DNA of 64,000 bases, from assembly GCF_910592395.1 (NCBI RefSeq), contig NC_088324.1:5606953-5670952 (forward strand), given 5' to 3'. Source of the stretch: Lineus longissimus (lineage: Eukaryota > Nemertea > Pilidiophora > Heteronemertea > Lineidae). The notes under the pieces were generated by a model. That model did not search any database. It was not told where the DNA came from and was given only the letters and a program-made list of their open reading frames with translations. Made by a program: the position numbers and the translations under genes. Shown here one piece after another: positions 45,730 to 59,100 of this stretch (position 1 is the stretch's first letter; each line of letters opens with the position of its first letter).

Positions 45730-46795
45730 GATGTCTGCATTACTGAGATGCATGCAAATGGCCCTTCCTCGGTTTCTTCTCAGTGAATCGCTTGATTGAT
45801 GATGATTCTGCAGTGTCTACTGTAAACATCAATAAAATCCCTTGAAGTATATTTATATACGTCTTTTTGTTCTTTCATTTACTGAAAAGATCTGAACCTA
45901 TGTTAAATAGATGAAGCATCGATCGATTAATTTTGCGAGCCCTTCACATTAGTAAAAAATAGCTAAATTTGCAGTTTCAGTGCTCTACTTATACTTTATT
46001 ACATACTTTACAGTATTCAATAATCGATTATTGAAATCTGGTCCCCGAATCTGCCAGTATATGATGTATGTGGTCACCAACCTGGACCTTTACCACTGAA
46101 GCAGCTGAGCTAAAACGGCTGGATGATCTACCCCAAGTCACTAAGTTCGGATTGTTCTTTTAAATCTGGGGGACCCTTAATCACTTTCATGTTGTTTTGT
46201 GACGTACATTGGCTTGTGATAGACTCTTGTATTTTCTTGAGTCTATACGTCTAAATCCACTTTTAGTTCTTATGTTCAAATGTACTCCTATCAACTGTAT
46301 TCTGATCGGAGCCATCTGTTTCCACTATGTTTGGACTACCTCGTTCCCCAAACACGACATATTCGATTGAGCACGTCCCTTCAAATCGATTTATTTTCTT
46401 AGTTCTTATACGCAGTCCGATTTCAATAGACCTCGTATCTGATGCAGTCTGCAAGCCATTGAAAAGGAAATCCAATTGTTTATCCCAATGTTTTATCTGA
46501 TCATTGTGCAACTCAAGCTGTTACAGAACCGTAAAGACATTTAGATCAATGTGGGTCTGCATTACCGAAAGCGGGTTAGGTTTTTTTTGAAAACTGCTGG
46601 TATACAACGTGCGATGGATACACTTTAGAATTTCTACTGTGTTTAGTTCATTTCGGGTAGCTTGAATCACAGCACAGTGATTTCTTTAAATGCAACACAG
46701 TTTTCTCCCAAGAAGTGGTTGTGCTCCAAGGAACCAACCCTATAGTAAAGTTTGTTCTCTTTACAATTGGCCATTTAAAACAACTTTTGTATACA
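44568..46795 (+). repeat. Segmental duplication, copy 2
   Basis: Direct copy of 1-2095; see that entry. It is slightly longer because of insertions around 46380-46600. Confidence 0.85.
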
Positions 46796-47017
46796 TACTT
46801 CCGCAGAATCGAACAAACGTGCATGTTCCCAGTCAAAAATAAATTCGGGTTGAAACCACGAGACATTAGCGAATTTTGGTGCCAAGTTGGTGACCGTACG
46901 TTAGCAAGGGACGAGAGACGCACTTCTGAACAAGGGGAATTATAAGCCGCTTCAAAGAAACCCCTCTTGCATGCCAAATATTCTGGCACCATGTCTGAGT
47001 AATCGGTGTATCACCTA

Positions 47018-48276
47018 CTACCAACAATCTCCAGGAAGCGATATAGCTTTCTTCTCACAAGTTTCCCTTTCAACTGCTGTCATATTCTTCAGTAGTTCCA
47101 AATATTGTTTTGTCTTTGTGTAACCAGGTACACCATGGACAGCTCGTAACTTTAACATGACACACTTGTCTTTTTTCACTGCCAGTTTCACATAATGCCA
47201 GGTATAGCACATCCACAGTATTTTTGTAAGTTTTATTTTGGCGTACTTGGCACATATTCCGAAGAAGGTGTCATCCTGAGGAAACGTCTGCCTCGGAATG
47301 CTGTAGACTCGTGGGACATGGAAGGATGCGTGATAAATCTCACGAACAGCGTCTTGTGAAAATAGAGCTGCAAATCCACAGACGAAGGGTGGTAGAGTGT
47401 CATTTTTATAATCTTCTCGAGATAAATACCACTTACTTTTAGCATTCCTGTTAGGTTCTGAATACAGATTGTGCAAACCCGCATAAACGAAGGTGGCATT
47501 CTTTGCCTCTAAACCTATTGCATAGTCGATGATGTGTTCATAGATCACTAACACATCCTCATCAATTTTCAACATGAATTTTACGTGTGGACATTTCGTC
47601 AACGTCCATCTTAAAGATTCCAGAGCCTTATGCGTCAAGTTGCGGTATGCTTCTCTGTAGTTTACCTGGATAATATCCTTGTAAATTAAACTCTCATTGC
47701 GTAATTTTGTATCTATCTTGAGATCATCTACTCTTGCGGTCAAAAAAATCATGCGAAATCTCTTCTGCCGATAAAATAGCCGCGTCACCTTTAAATAATC
47801 CCTCATTTCCGCACGACGATTGAAATGCATTGGCGTACTCACCACCATAACGAGCAAGTATATATTATCGTCGCACGATGGAGGTGACAAAGTCAGATCG
47901 TCCACCAAGAGTGATGCTCGATGTAACATGTCGGCTGTCTTCTCGTCGATAGTTTTCAAGTTTAGTGAGTCCAGATCGAGTGTTTTTAACAGTGAAAAAG
48001 TTGTTTTGAAATGATTTTTTGCAGCAGGTGTCTTCATCACCCGGGAACTCATAGATGTGCTAAAAGTGTTATGGATTGTTTCTCCAAATACATTAGAGCG
48101 GTAATCCCCAGATGCAGTTCTTCCCATATTTATTGTCTCGTCATATCGTCGCCATTGAGTTCGAAGTGATACAGAGTTAAGAAGTGAATGCATTACAAAA
48201 TAATAACATGCAGTATCACAGCCACCACGGCAAGAACTGAAAGAAGTAATAGCGACCTCATATCTGAAGCAGACAT
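47018..48276 (-). CDS. GT31 beta-1,3-galactosyltransferase-like protein, N-terminal anchor out of frame
   Basis: The catalytic frame runs from ATG 48193 to TAG at 47018 (391 residues). GT31 marks: a motif around NRRAEMRDYL (125-134), the nucleotide-sugar metal site KIDEDV (DED at 211-213), PPFVCGFAALFS (268-279), and PQDDTFFG (305-312) where E-D-V-x-x-G is usual. Such enzymes add galactose or N-acetyl sugars in beta-1,3 linkage in the Golgi. Just upstream another frame from ATG 48276 encodes MSASDMRS plus a 20-residue hydrophobic helix, the expected type II anchor, but stops at TAA 48195-48193, overlapping the catalytic ATG (TAATG). A one-base indel would explain this. The catalytic part is intact; no introns were seen. 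Confidence 0.8.
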
Positions 48277-50369
48277 GGATGCAGTTTTTTCTATCCTAAT
48301 ATTGTACAATGCAACTGTAAGTTTGTCCTCCACGAGGGGTATTTCCTTTCCTTTAACTGTACGAATAATTTCTAGTCCTATACACGAAGGTTTTTCCTCT
48401 CACTGGATTGTGATAGTCATTTTATGTCCGTTGTTTATTTTCCTAATGATCGGTTAAAGTACATGTAGTATCTTTCATGGACATCTTCCTGGTTTGTAGG
48501 ACAGGTAATGATCTATAAAGCAAGTGTGTAATGTTCTTTCGATCAGCATTGTCAATGATGCAGCTTGAATTATCGACAGCTGGCACCAGTGGTTTTCAAT
48601 ATACTCGTTGTTTGTATACGACATAGCGGACACTTACTAATCTTGGGACAGATGAGATGAGTTATAATGGTGTCACAAATTGTCTTGTGAACATTTCAGA
48701 AATCAGCACAGCCAACGCATTTTGACTCAGAGTTAAAGGCGCTATTCATTAGATCACTTCAGGGCAGTTAATACAAAAATCTGAATCTCAGGATGTATTG
48801 TTACGAATTGAAATAGCATAAACGATACAACGAAAATTCAGGGCCCAATATCTGTACTTAAATGATGCCCAAGTAAGATTTTATTCTGTAATACTAAATA
48901 TTCTTTCAAGCAATCACCATATTTTAAATCTACCCGAACATGAAACTCCAATGACTCTGCCATGGAATGTAGAGTTATATGTGTCATGGAAGGCTAAGGT
49001 GAGGTGTCCAATCACAAGTTATATAGCTTTGGTATGGTTCAGTCGGAGTGCAAGTGCACAGAACCAAACCAAACGTGATCGGAGGTGCTGAACATGTTGA
49101 AATCATTCAGAGCATCATCTGCATTGGACACACTTGAATATATAGGTCACTCAGAACACTCATAGAAATAACGGGGTTTGAGCTTTAGAAAATAACCTTA
49201 AAAGACAAATATGCAATCCGCCTGTAGAGAGATCTGTAAAATGAAAGAAACGATGTTTTTTGTTTAAATTCTGAAACCTGTTCGGCTTTTTCGTTTTACT
49301 GAAAGAAAATCTACGGGTGGATTATTTGTGTTGACCAAAAAACCTCTGCAGTTGAAAACCTTTAATTTCTAAGAGTGTATGGCGGTGTCATTTAAGGGCT
49401 TTCAACATCATCATCGGACGAACACTAGCATACAAAGTGATCATGGTATTCATTCCTATACATGGAGACTAGCGGGTAGGCGACCTGATATAGATGCCTC
49501 TTCTGAGTGGTTCGTAATAAACATATATAAATATAAACACAAAAATATAAATTTTTGAGAGTGGTTACCAGGGAAACGGGCATTTTTGCAAGGTTATTTC
49601 AGTCCTGGAGGTTATGTGGAGTTTGCGAGCAATGTTGAAACATGTTACATGTGTTGTCAAAGCTTCAGAACATTCGGAGCTGAACTCTTTCTTTAAAGGG
49701 GTGTTTTCTCCTCCGTTTACACTCCCAAGACTCCCTCCCTCCAAACCCAGCTGAAGAGAAGCTATCTACTTGTCGTAGTGAACTCCATTTTTCACAATTG
49801 TCTGTGGTTATGACTACAAGGGATCTTGAAATAATGTATGCCTTGAATCATTGTGGAGAAACTGATCTTTCACCACTATGATCCTGGCCCAATCTATACC
49901 CTGTCGTGTTACACCACATATATTGTTTAGTTAATGTTTTTTGACACCCTGTAGTAGTATAATTAGCATAGGTGGCAGCACTGGTTGGGGTGAGAGTGAA
50001 CTTGCAAGATGGAGGACAGCTAGAACACATGGTTCAATTCAAGACGAGTTTAATTTGATGAGAAAAGTTGTTGATTTACACCAAGAGTTAAGAGTTTGAT
50101 TTATTTATACAGTCCCAACAATACAACCCTAACAATAGCAATTAAGAGATTCGGATTCACCCCATACGCACTTGCGGTTGAAGACGTAACATTATTTTAG
50201 AGGGAGCGTAGGAGTTACTCCGCATAGTGATGTAACGATATCTAGGCCTATGACTTGAACTAAGTTCAATTTTTTATCATTTGTTCCATCTGTCAAAATG
50301 ACTCGTTGGAAAGTTCTTGTCTATGATTTCTACTTTTTGAGCCACTGTTGCTGGCCACCGCGCTTGGCT
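48277..50369. other. No gene seen
   Basis: AT-rich intergenic DNA upstream of the GT31 gene. No TATA box, exon or repeat was recognised. Confidence 0.4.
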
Positions 50370-50528
50370 ATGGTAACTGATGAGGATACTGATGGTGACC
50401 AAGACCGCGAAGATGATAATGATGTGGATGGTGACGGTATTGATCCGCCGATGGAGGAGCAACCTAGACGGCATCTGAATGCTTATTCGGTGGCTCAGAA
50501 GATTCGGTATCTGGATGACTACATTTAG
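50370..50528 (+). CDS. Short acidic open frame (unrecognised)
   Basis: 52 codons: an Asp/Glu-rich start (DEDTDGDQDREDDNDVDGDG) followed by RRHLNAYSVAQKIRYLDDYI and TAG. The end resembles the first helix of pogo-type DNA-binding domains, but it is cut short. Could be an exon or a transposase remnant. Confidence 0.25.
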   Translation: MVTDEDTDGDQDREDDNDVDGDGIDPPMEEQPRRHLNAYSVAQKIRYLDDYI

Positions 50529-51804
50529 GTCCACCTTTTAGGTCACGCTCATGCCCAGACACCTACAGCGTAGACGCGGAGATATCGAATTCATCGACGA
50601 ATAATTCCTTATTCACCAATACTTCACATGAAACAAGTTATCAAAATACTGATCGGATAAACGCTTCACACAAGTCTCGGTCAATTATCGGTACTATTGA
50701 GTCCTCATTATCCTGCTATTACTGTGAGGGAATAGTTATACCAATTATGATCAAACTACGTCTATAATCCCAGTCGAATGGTAACCAATGCGCCGTCTCG
50801 AACCCGCTATTATTAAAGTAAAAATTGACAACTTCGCTGGACTTTTCTAATCAGGCCTGGGTCCGACGACGAGCTATGCGAGAAACTACTGTATGCTGTG
50901 CATTATCGGGAAATCAAATTTTACAATTTTACTGGAAATTTAAAAGTACCCGGAGAGGAAGGTGTGGGGGTGGAGCAGTTTTAATGCCATTAAGATTAAT
51001 ATTCACCTAAAGAAAGGCCCTATAACAATATACAAAGGTTAACGGTGTGGAATGGAAGTCTGAGGTGTTTTGAAATGTCCTGTCTACTACTGGTTTCAAA
51101 AGTGTATTTTTTTCTAGTCATCTGGTCATTTGAAAAGATTCCCGAGTTAGACAGACATGTTTACATAAGTCTTGGACTTAAAGGAAACTGGAACCGCCGA
51201 GCGATTTATTCAACTTTTCGACTTTCACCGCCCGAGAAAGTCAAACTTCCAACTTCCTATTCGAGTTCAGATTTGTAGCTCCGCCCCCAGTGCCCGAGCA
51301 TGCGCAGTTCAATTTGTTATTATTGAGAATCATGTGAGAATCACGTGAGTCATGCGATCATTCATTCATGAGTTTTCGTAGTAAATTCCATAGATTCCAA
51401 TGATTGACAGCTAGGCGCCATGTTTCATTCATGCCTCGTTCTGATCACCCGATACGCGGGAAATGAAATCGAGGTCATACGAACTGGCTTGGCAGTTTCA
51501 GTTCCCTTTAAGAGCAATAAGTCGTTTCAGGTTGAATGTGTGTATCAGCTGATTCTGGGCTGATCGGCGCTTGGTATCTTCACCCAATTTTTTCTATGAT
51601 CTACTCGACCACGATTTGTGAAGTAGCCGATGCAAGATGGTGGTGATAATAATGTTCTTATAGCGCTTTTCCATGATTCCCTGCTTTTGGGATATCATAT
51701 TATTACTCCCGTCTCCACAGAAATCAATCAGGGTTTCAAGGAGCATCGACCAGTAGGGGAACCGGTGACTCGGTCGGGAGTCGATCCCACGACCACTTAA
51801 AGGC
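50529..51804. other. No gene; possible tRNA-derived SINE piece
   Basis: Around 51755-51785 the minus strand reads GGGATCGACTCCCGACC, a fair Pol III B box, next to TAGCGCTTTTCCATG-type sequence. No A box at the right distance was found. Confidence 0.35.
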
Positions 51805-52385
51805 CACGACTCCTGCTTTTATGATTGCATGACATGTACAGATCCTGAAAGAGTAGACTTAAAGCTCCGCATTAAACCAAGTTTGATCAAAATTGAAGCA
51901 CCCAGTCCAGAGATAAAGCAAGATTAACTGTTTTGTTTACATGTTATGTAACAGCCTTGGTTAGGTTTCTAAGTGAAGTCAGGCAGCAAGTTTACTGACA
52001 TAGATCAGACTGATGTTTGATTTCTTACTATAATGGTATAAATTTGTCTGTATTACCTTACCTTATCATAGGGTATATCGAATGTCAATGAAAAACAGAC
52101 TTCATATATCAATTTTAAGAGCATTCATTGATATTTGTCCTCCCAAGTAGGGCAATAGCCTGATCTACATCACAACTTTTGCTGAACCCGCCGCCTGGCT
52201 CTAACAAGCCAGTTGCTAGCCTGATTAGGTAATCAAGTTGTCAAACACATAAATGGCTATATCTTCAAAATGGATGGAGCTAATTGGATTGGGTTTTCTG
52301 TATTGTATAAAGTGTTAGGTACACTTTTGAAATCGTCTTACAGCAGAAAATGGCAAAATACCTGGAGTTTTCGCCTTTAATAATG
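51805..52385 (+). repeat. Interspersed repeat D, copy 2, split by about 305 bp
   Basis: 51805-51845 and 52150-52385 correspond to contiguous sequence at 28705-28975 (inverse). The intervening 51846-52149 is absent there, so it is an insertion here or a deletion there. It again encodes FKMDGANWIGFSVLYKVLGT. Confidence 0.7.
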
Positions 52386-53100
52386 CGACCGACTCTCTTC
52401 CACTACGCTACCGCTGCCCCAAACAGTTTAACGAGACTGCGCAGGAGTCCATATTCATCTATAGCATTTGCCGTATGCGTTTTGTATTTTGCTCATCATG
52501 ACATGACATAAGGCCGAGTTCAACAGTGGACTAAAACCATGGGGGACAAGGATTGAGCATCATAATGCTGACGAACATTCAGTTTTAATGTGTATTTATA
52601 TCTAATGTATAGATGATCACATGTCATGTCAAGTGACGTAATCGATATTTATGCAAATTATCATTAACCAGTCATATAGGTTACCTCTTCAGATGCTACC
52701 AGGGGTAATATAAGGGACAAGGGAAGAGAGCGAATGACTCTTGGGTAAACGAGATTGCCTGGGCTTTCTATATTCATCATGCTGAATGGCATCGAACGAA
52801 CATGTTGTCTTTTTTGGGCCCGACTGAGCTTTGGTAAACAGGGGCGGTATTCATCATCATTATCGTCATCATCGTCACCATCTAAGATCAGTGAAACATA
52901 AGTTAACCTTAAAATACGTTTTAAGAGGTCAGTGCCAAGGCCATCACCGACTGATTAGAAAGTATTACACGGTATACAATGTGCTACTTGCAATGATTGT
53001 GGGGAACGTTTAGGAGAGTTCACGGCAGATCGCGGCGATCCGCGTGAGATATCAGCATAACTAGGCGCATATCAATATTTCTCACTGTTTTGCTCTCATC
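52386..53100. other. No gene; Lhx3 3' flank
   Basis: Contains a TCATCA-type microsatellite at 52849-52882. The 3' untranslated region of the minus-strand Lhx3 gene should lie here; no clear polyadenylation signal was picked. Confidence 0.4.
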
Positions 53101-56100
53101 TCAAAACAAACCTCCCGAATCACTTGTATTAGCACCTATGATATCCACACTTCCTTCCGGACTCGTGACTTCTTCAAACCATGACCCAGGGCTCGAGGGG
53201 AACTCAACACCGCCACTGTGACTGCTTCCTGTGCTCGTGTCCGACCTGCCCCCTGGTGACGAATCCTTTAAACTACTACCTGGTCCGGGATCGTGCCTTG
53301 GGTGTGGCCCACGGACCTGATATGGCGGCACGTGTTGGGAAACGGGGATACGAGAGTTAGGTTCGCAGGTGTAGGTCCACTCGGAGGAAGTTCTTGGCAA
53401 GCACCGAAAGTCCATTTCTTGATTTTTGGAAAAACGTCCTTCCGGCGAAGACGCGCTCAAGCCGGAGATGTCGTGATTCATCGTATTGTCCTCACGAGAT
53501 GCTGAAACAGAAGAAGGATGTCATTCAACGAGGTCGCGTTGACAAAACAACAAGTAAATAAACTTTCAATAACAGCGACGGGCCGGTCAAATTCATCCCC
53601 TGTCCGAATTCGCCGCCCTCATGACTGCAGGAGTCAACTAATACATATATCCTTTTTGGCGAAACCGGTCACATCAACCCCACCGCTTTGGGGCGTCGGC
53701 CATCTGGTGGTATCACACTAACCGGGTAAGGTCCAGGCGCGGTTCAACGATTGTTCGCAACGGAGGGGTCAAAAAGAGAGTGCGCCACCCCGCCCCCCCC
53801 CCCGCCGAAAATGTTGATAATTTAGAAGGCCGCAGATGCAATCTTCAAGCATATCGGCAATGAGAAGGAGTGCGCTTCCCCAGCAAATATAGAAAATTTA
53901 TCAAAGGCCGTCGATGCAGTTTCCAATCACTCGGCATCAACCAAGAGTGCGCTGACGTTCGTCATGTTCAGTTTTCCCAAAGGATTAGGGAAAACACCAC
54001 CTCCGTTGCAGTTGACGAGCGAGGGCTGAGTCACGTCAGTTTTATAGGATTACATTAATTGGAACATTTGCTTGTGACACCTAATTAGTGATTAATCAGC
54101 GTAACACCTTCGGCTGGGATTATTGGTGAGATAATCCGACTCCTGTTCATTATTGGCTGCACCGCGCTTGACTCAACGAAAGCAGATCATCCTTGATTAC
54201 GATCAAGGTCCCGCTAAAGTCCCCCCCTCCCCCGGAGTAATAATATAGGAAATACTAGTATATTCACTATTCGATCTGTTAGTCTGCAACCAAACAAGTT
54301 CGACAAACTGTAAACAGAATCTTTCACGTAATATAGATTCTGCTGCAAGCAAGTACACCTTCCAGGCGTTAGCTGATCTTCTACTGCTGTTGCTGCTATA
54401 TTTCACGCGTCATCTGAATCATTCCCGCCTTTTAGCATGCTCCTATTTGATGCTGCGTCCGTACAGTTGGTATATCGTTCGAGTAGTGCGATTCGCGTAT
54501 CAGTGAAAACCTAACCATGGCCCCTGGTGAACTTGTACATCGATACTTACGTCTTTGGAATTCAATCCGCATCCCACTGGCGGCGCCGACAGTCTGCATG
54601 CAGTCTCCGCTCCTGGCGGCGTTAGGTCTTATGCCCTCGTACAAGCTCCCCCAACCGTGTCGCCCGGCATCTCTCTTCAAACGTTTTTCTTTCGCACGAC
54701 GATTTTGGAACCAAACCTTAAATAAATCAATGAACGTTGAATATCCGGTTATCAAGAAAACAAAACTGGCTGTGCCTATTTTGAAAGTGCTCTACATCTA
54801 GGAGGTGGACGAACAACAATGGCCAAGATTTGTACGCATCTCGATCTGATGACGTGTTATTCACTCAATTTCAGGGTAGTGAATAGCTGCCATCACCTGA
54901 GACCCCAATTTGGCAGTTCCACCGTGTTGATGACATTAGTAACATAAAAATGTCAGGCATTTTCTTACTCCACTACTAAACACATTCTGACATTACCAGT
55001 TATTTAAGTACACTCCGCCTCTGAATTTAGGAGTATCGAAAACCTGATCTCAGTACTACACCACGGTCAGACTTATCATGCTTATAGTATCATGTTATCT
55101 ATTTTTCAGGGAAAAAGAGTGCGAAGTTCTATAATACAATGGAGTTCCGGAGTCCTTCAATAAGCAAGTTCAAATAATATTATGTATTTAAAAAAAATAA
55201 ATTTCTACTCCTTTATCTGGTAGTTCTCGTAGCAGAAAATCGATGATTTATTTAGTGTAAGAAGAAGCGCTGATTTCAGTTGCTTCTCACATCAAAAATG
55301 TGGTGTTAACTATAACACCAAAAATGTGGTGTTAACTATAACACCAAAAATCGGTGGTCATTAACGCCAAACACCCATTTTAGTGTGACATAAACACAAA
55401 ACATAAACACAAAATCGGAGTTCATTAAAGGACCACTGGCATTATTAAGGGTAATATTACCCAGCTGTCGACTGCTCAGTCACCTCCTATTCTATATAAG
55501 TAGTTTCCATCAACAAATTGAACAGAAAAATTCAAAATCTGACTGAATTATCCCGCTTTTCCGATGTTGACCCCGATTTGACCCGATTTAGCTCTCCATC
55601 ATGCGTCGACCCTTTTTACGTGGATCGATGCACTAGTAAGGCGTTTCGTATAGCCATGGATCTACCCTGTGACACATTGATACCGACGCGATTTTTCCGA
55701 CGCCACGCTGATGGCGCTTGATTACCCCACAACTGCGACGATCAATGTAAATGACGTTGCGGGGTGACGTGAACTCGGATCTCGGCGTGAACTCCCGTGG
55801 CGGGAAAGGTCTTTCGCGCCAGGACTCGTGCGAATAACGCGTTTTTCTACTATCTAAGAGCTGAAACAAAATTGAAAAAGCATCAAAAACGTTTAGAAAA
55901 ACACAATCTAGTTAACTGAAGAACCATGAGAAGAACAAACATACTGCAATAAAAAGCCACCCATTCTTTAAACGCCTTACACTCATTTTTAGCACTACTT
56001 GTTTACTGTGCTTGGATGTTGCGAACCTAGCTATATCTGGATTTGCAAAAATAGTGGGCGTTAGTCGGCGACTGCCCATGATACGAGGTTTACCCACCTG

Positions 56101-59100
56101 CACGACCCTCATGTCGAGTCCGGTCTCCTTGCTTAACTTCTCCCTGACATGCCTGGCCGGCTTGGAGGAGATGTTATAAGCTACTTTCAATGTCTCTAGT
56201 TGTTTAGCTGTAATTGACGTCCGAGGTCTTTTATTGGCCTGGTCATCATCTTCGTCATCTAAAGGAAACAAATATGCTTGGTGTCATGTGCATGTGATTT
56301 GCAATTTGATCAAGCGCCATCTCTTGTGAGTCTGATAGAGAAAACTATGTACACGCCAGGGTTGTCTAATCACTAGGTCACCGCAGGTCCTCACAATCAA
56401 ATTGTGCTCCGGCGAGGGAATGCTTGTGCTTAGGCGTGAGCGTGCTCCCGCATGCTCAGGCGTGCTCTGGCATCTCCAATCTTTTCTTAGTGCTAGCTAT
56501 AGTTGCTTTGTATCATAATCCTGAGCTGTTCTGAACAAGCTAGAAAATTTTGTTATCTATTAAGGCGTGGCTCAGCATCGCCTGGAAGCGGTTTAAAACT
56601 CTGTACACGCCCGGATTGGCCACCAACTGGTCATCACAGGTCACCACAATCATGTGAATGATTGTGTTTAGGCGTGTGAATGCTTGTGGGGTACACTCTT
56701 CTTAGTGTGCTGTGGCACCGCCAGAGAGCGCCTAAACCGGTGCACACACTGTAGAGGTTCTAAGTTTGTCCCAACGTTGAAACCAATTAAAATACAATGT
56801 AGTTTTAAAACTAGGCACCAAGTGCCTCGAATGGTTGGGTTGGGCAGTAGCTATAAACCTTTTGCACGGGACAGAGATAGCATCAGGGACCAACATTGGG
56901 CGCCCACACGCGCCCTCGCACAGTTCGCAAACTCGCACAGTGCCAAAATTAAAAAAAATTCAGACACTGGAATTGATCAATTGCCGCCATCTTGAATATC
57001 GGAATCCTGAGATACAGGTGTTTGATAATCCTACATGTACGCCATATTCAGGCCTAATTAGTGCCACTTTCTCTCATAAAACATTTCATTTTATCAATAA
57101 ATAACAAAATATGATCTTTGTTAATGAAACCTAACACTGGTAGGTTTTGAGATGATTTTATGGAGAACTATAAATGCAGCGTAGCGTAGCAATCATTTTC
57201 GGGGGTTTAGTGGTGATGCAGTTGCCTCCCTGCAAATGGAAAAATTCGTTCCTTTTCTACATCCGCTGTACTGCTTTTCAAGATGGTGGCAACGTACTAA
57301 TACCAGAGGCGTTCTAACGAAATCAGCGCCTCTAGTGTCAAGATTGGCCTTGTTCGGTCACTACAACTTCACCATAGGTTACCACAATCATCATGTGGAT
57401 AGCTTGTGCTCAGGCCAGCGCATTCTTGTAGAGGGTTGAGCTTGTCGATCTATAGCTCATTAAAAAAGGCTTCGATCTGCTATGCTGTACATCGAACCTA
57501 TGCGCGCCCTCGAAAAAGGCCAGGAATTCCAGATGTACGCAATATTGGCTACCGTGCAGCACCTGCGCAGACAGAGACCCTGGTTCTGTAATGCACTCCA
57601 GTAGGTAACGTCCGTCCGTGGGCTGTTTTTTTTCAGGATAGCTGTTTAAAGGATGACCAGAGTTTCACAGCGCAATTTTTAGGGATGACCAGGCGTAATT
57701 CACCTGGTGCATGCCCTATGTTATTTTCGAATCGGCCAATCACTATGTTGGTGATGTTAGGGCGTTACGGGGAAATAATTGATGCTATAAAGTTATTCAC
57801 TTTCGGCCTGGGGAATGAAACGCCATCATTCGAGGTGAATTCCCGTCCCTGCACTTGTAGTGGGAAAGGGTCAGGCCGGTCTAGTCGATCCAGTAGTGCT
57901 CAGTCGTAAGCTAGCCACACCCTCGTTTGATGTCACACCATTTGAGGGCCCCTGAGACTACATATGCCAACAAAATGACGAGCAGAACCCAGTGTACTCC
58001 CAATTTTCTGACATATCTGAAATAGGGATTTTTAGAAGTTTGATTTTGTTGGATATAATGTTTTAGCTGTGACATAGCAATTCGCACATTTAGCACTATA
58101 TCCATGTCGACCTAGTGTGATTTTAGTGCTTGAGATTAGAATTCAAGAAGATTTTTATTGGTCACCCGATAAAGGCCAGTGAAGATGGTCAATTCAGAAA
58201 ATGTTGTCAACTTTTCTCTAAATTCAGACACAGCTTTTCCTGCCAAGGTAATCGAGCCGTCGCGATTGCCGGCAGCGAGGCGTGGCTAACTCACTCAAGG
58301 CGGTATAATCTCCCACTTCAATTGGTCGACACAAATCACAAAGCTGTTCATCAGCGAAAGCGGATCAGTGCCTTTATGGTTTAATGTTTAGTATTTAGCA
58401 ACGCTTGTATGCAAAATACCAATAAGTATTATTTCTCTCACTAAAATGGCCGACAAGCTCTTGTGGTGGAAAAAAGCCAAAAACAATATTAATTGCTGAG
58501 AAGAATTTTCTACCCGTTGGACTAAAATATTTGATCTCAAATTAAACGATTAAAGACATGTCCATACGGACATGCTTAGGAATTTTTCGTATATAGTTTT
58601 TGAGGTGCGCATCTGTGCCACACGGCGTAGGGCGTAGGTCCCCCTTGTGGTCACTGGTGTGTCATAAAAAGGATTTTGGGGAAGGTTACATTTCCAGGAA
58701 GGTCCACATAAATTCAATGATACACATTGTATAAAAAAAACATTTCGCGTATACTTGTCAGCCGGGCTTGAGCTTGCACGCTTATGAGATAAAAATCGGG
58801 ATGCTGGAAATATTCGCATGAATATTTTTGGGCATCAAATACACAAATGGTCAGCACAAATGGAAACGAGTAGCTGGGACCATTTGTCTGATAAATATAA
58901 TCAATCTAAACCCTATCTAAATTGTAAATGGGGGTCTATTAATCCATCCATTAGTTGTGCTTATGGCGTTGGAGGTAAAGTAAAGTAAAGTTTGTTTATT
59001 ATATAGTGTCACCCCTAATAAAAGAGCCAGCCAGATGTTGACTTATGAGACACGTTTAACTTCGAAACTCCTATCTCTAATGCCAGATGTCTGGCGGGTT

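Noticed and set aside
46075-46130. tRNA gene on the minus strand
   Set aside because: An A-box-like TAGCTCAG is present but no proper B box, acceptor stem or anticodon loop; also decayed in the duplicate at 1525-1590.
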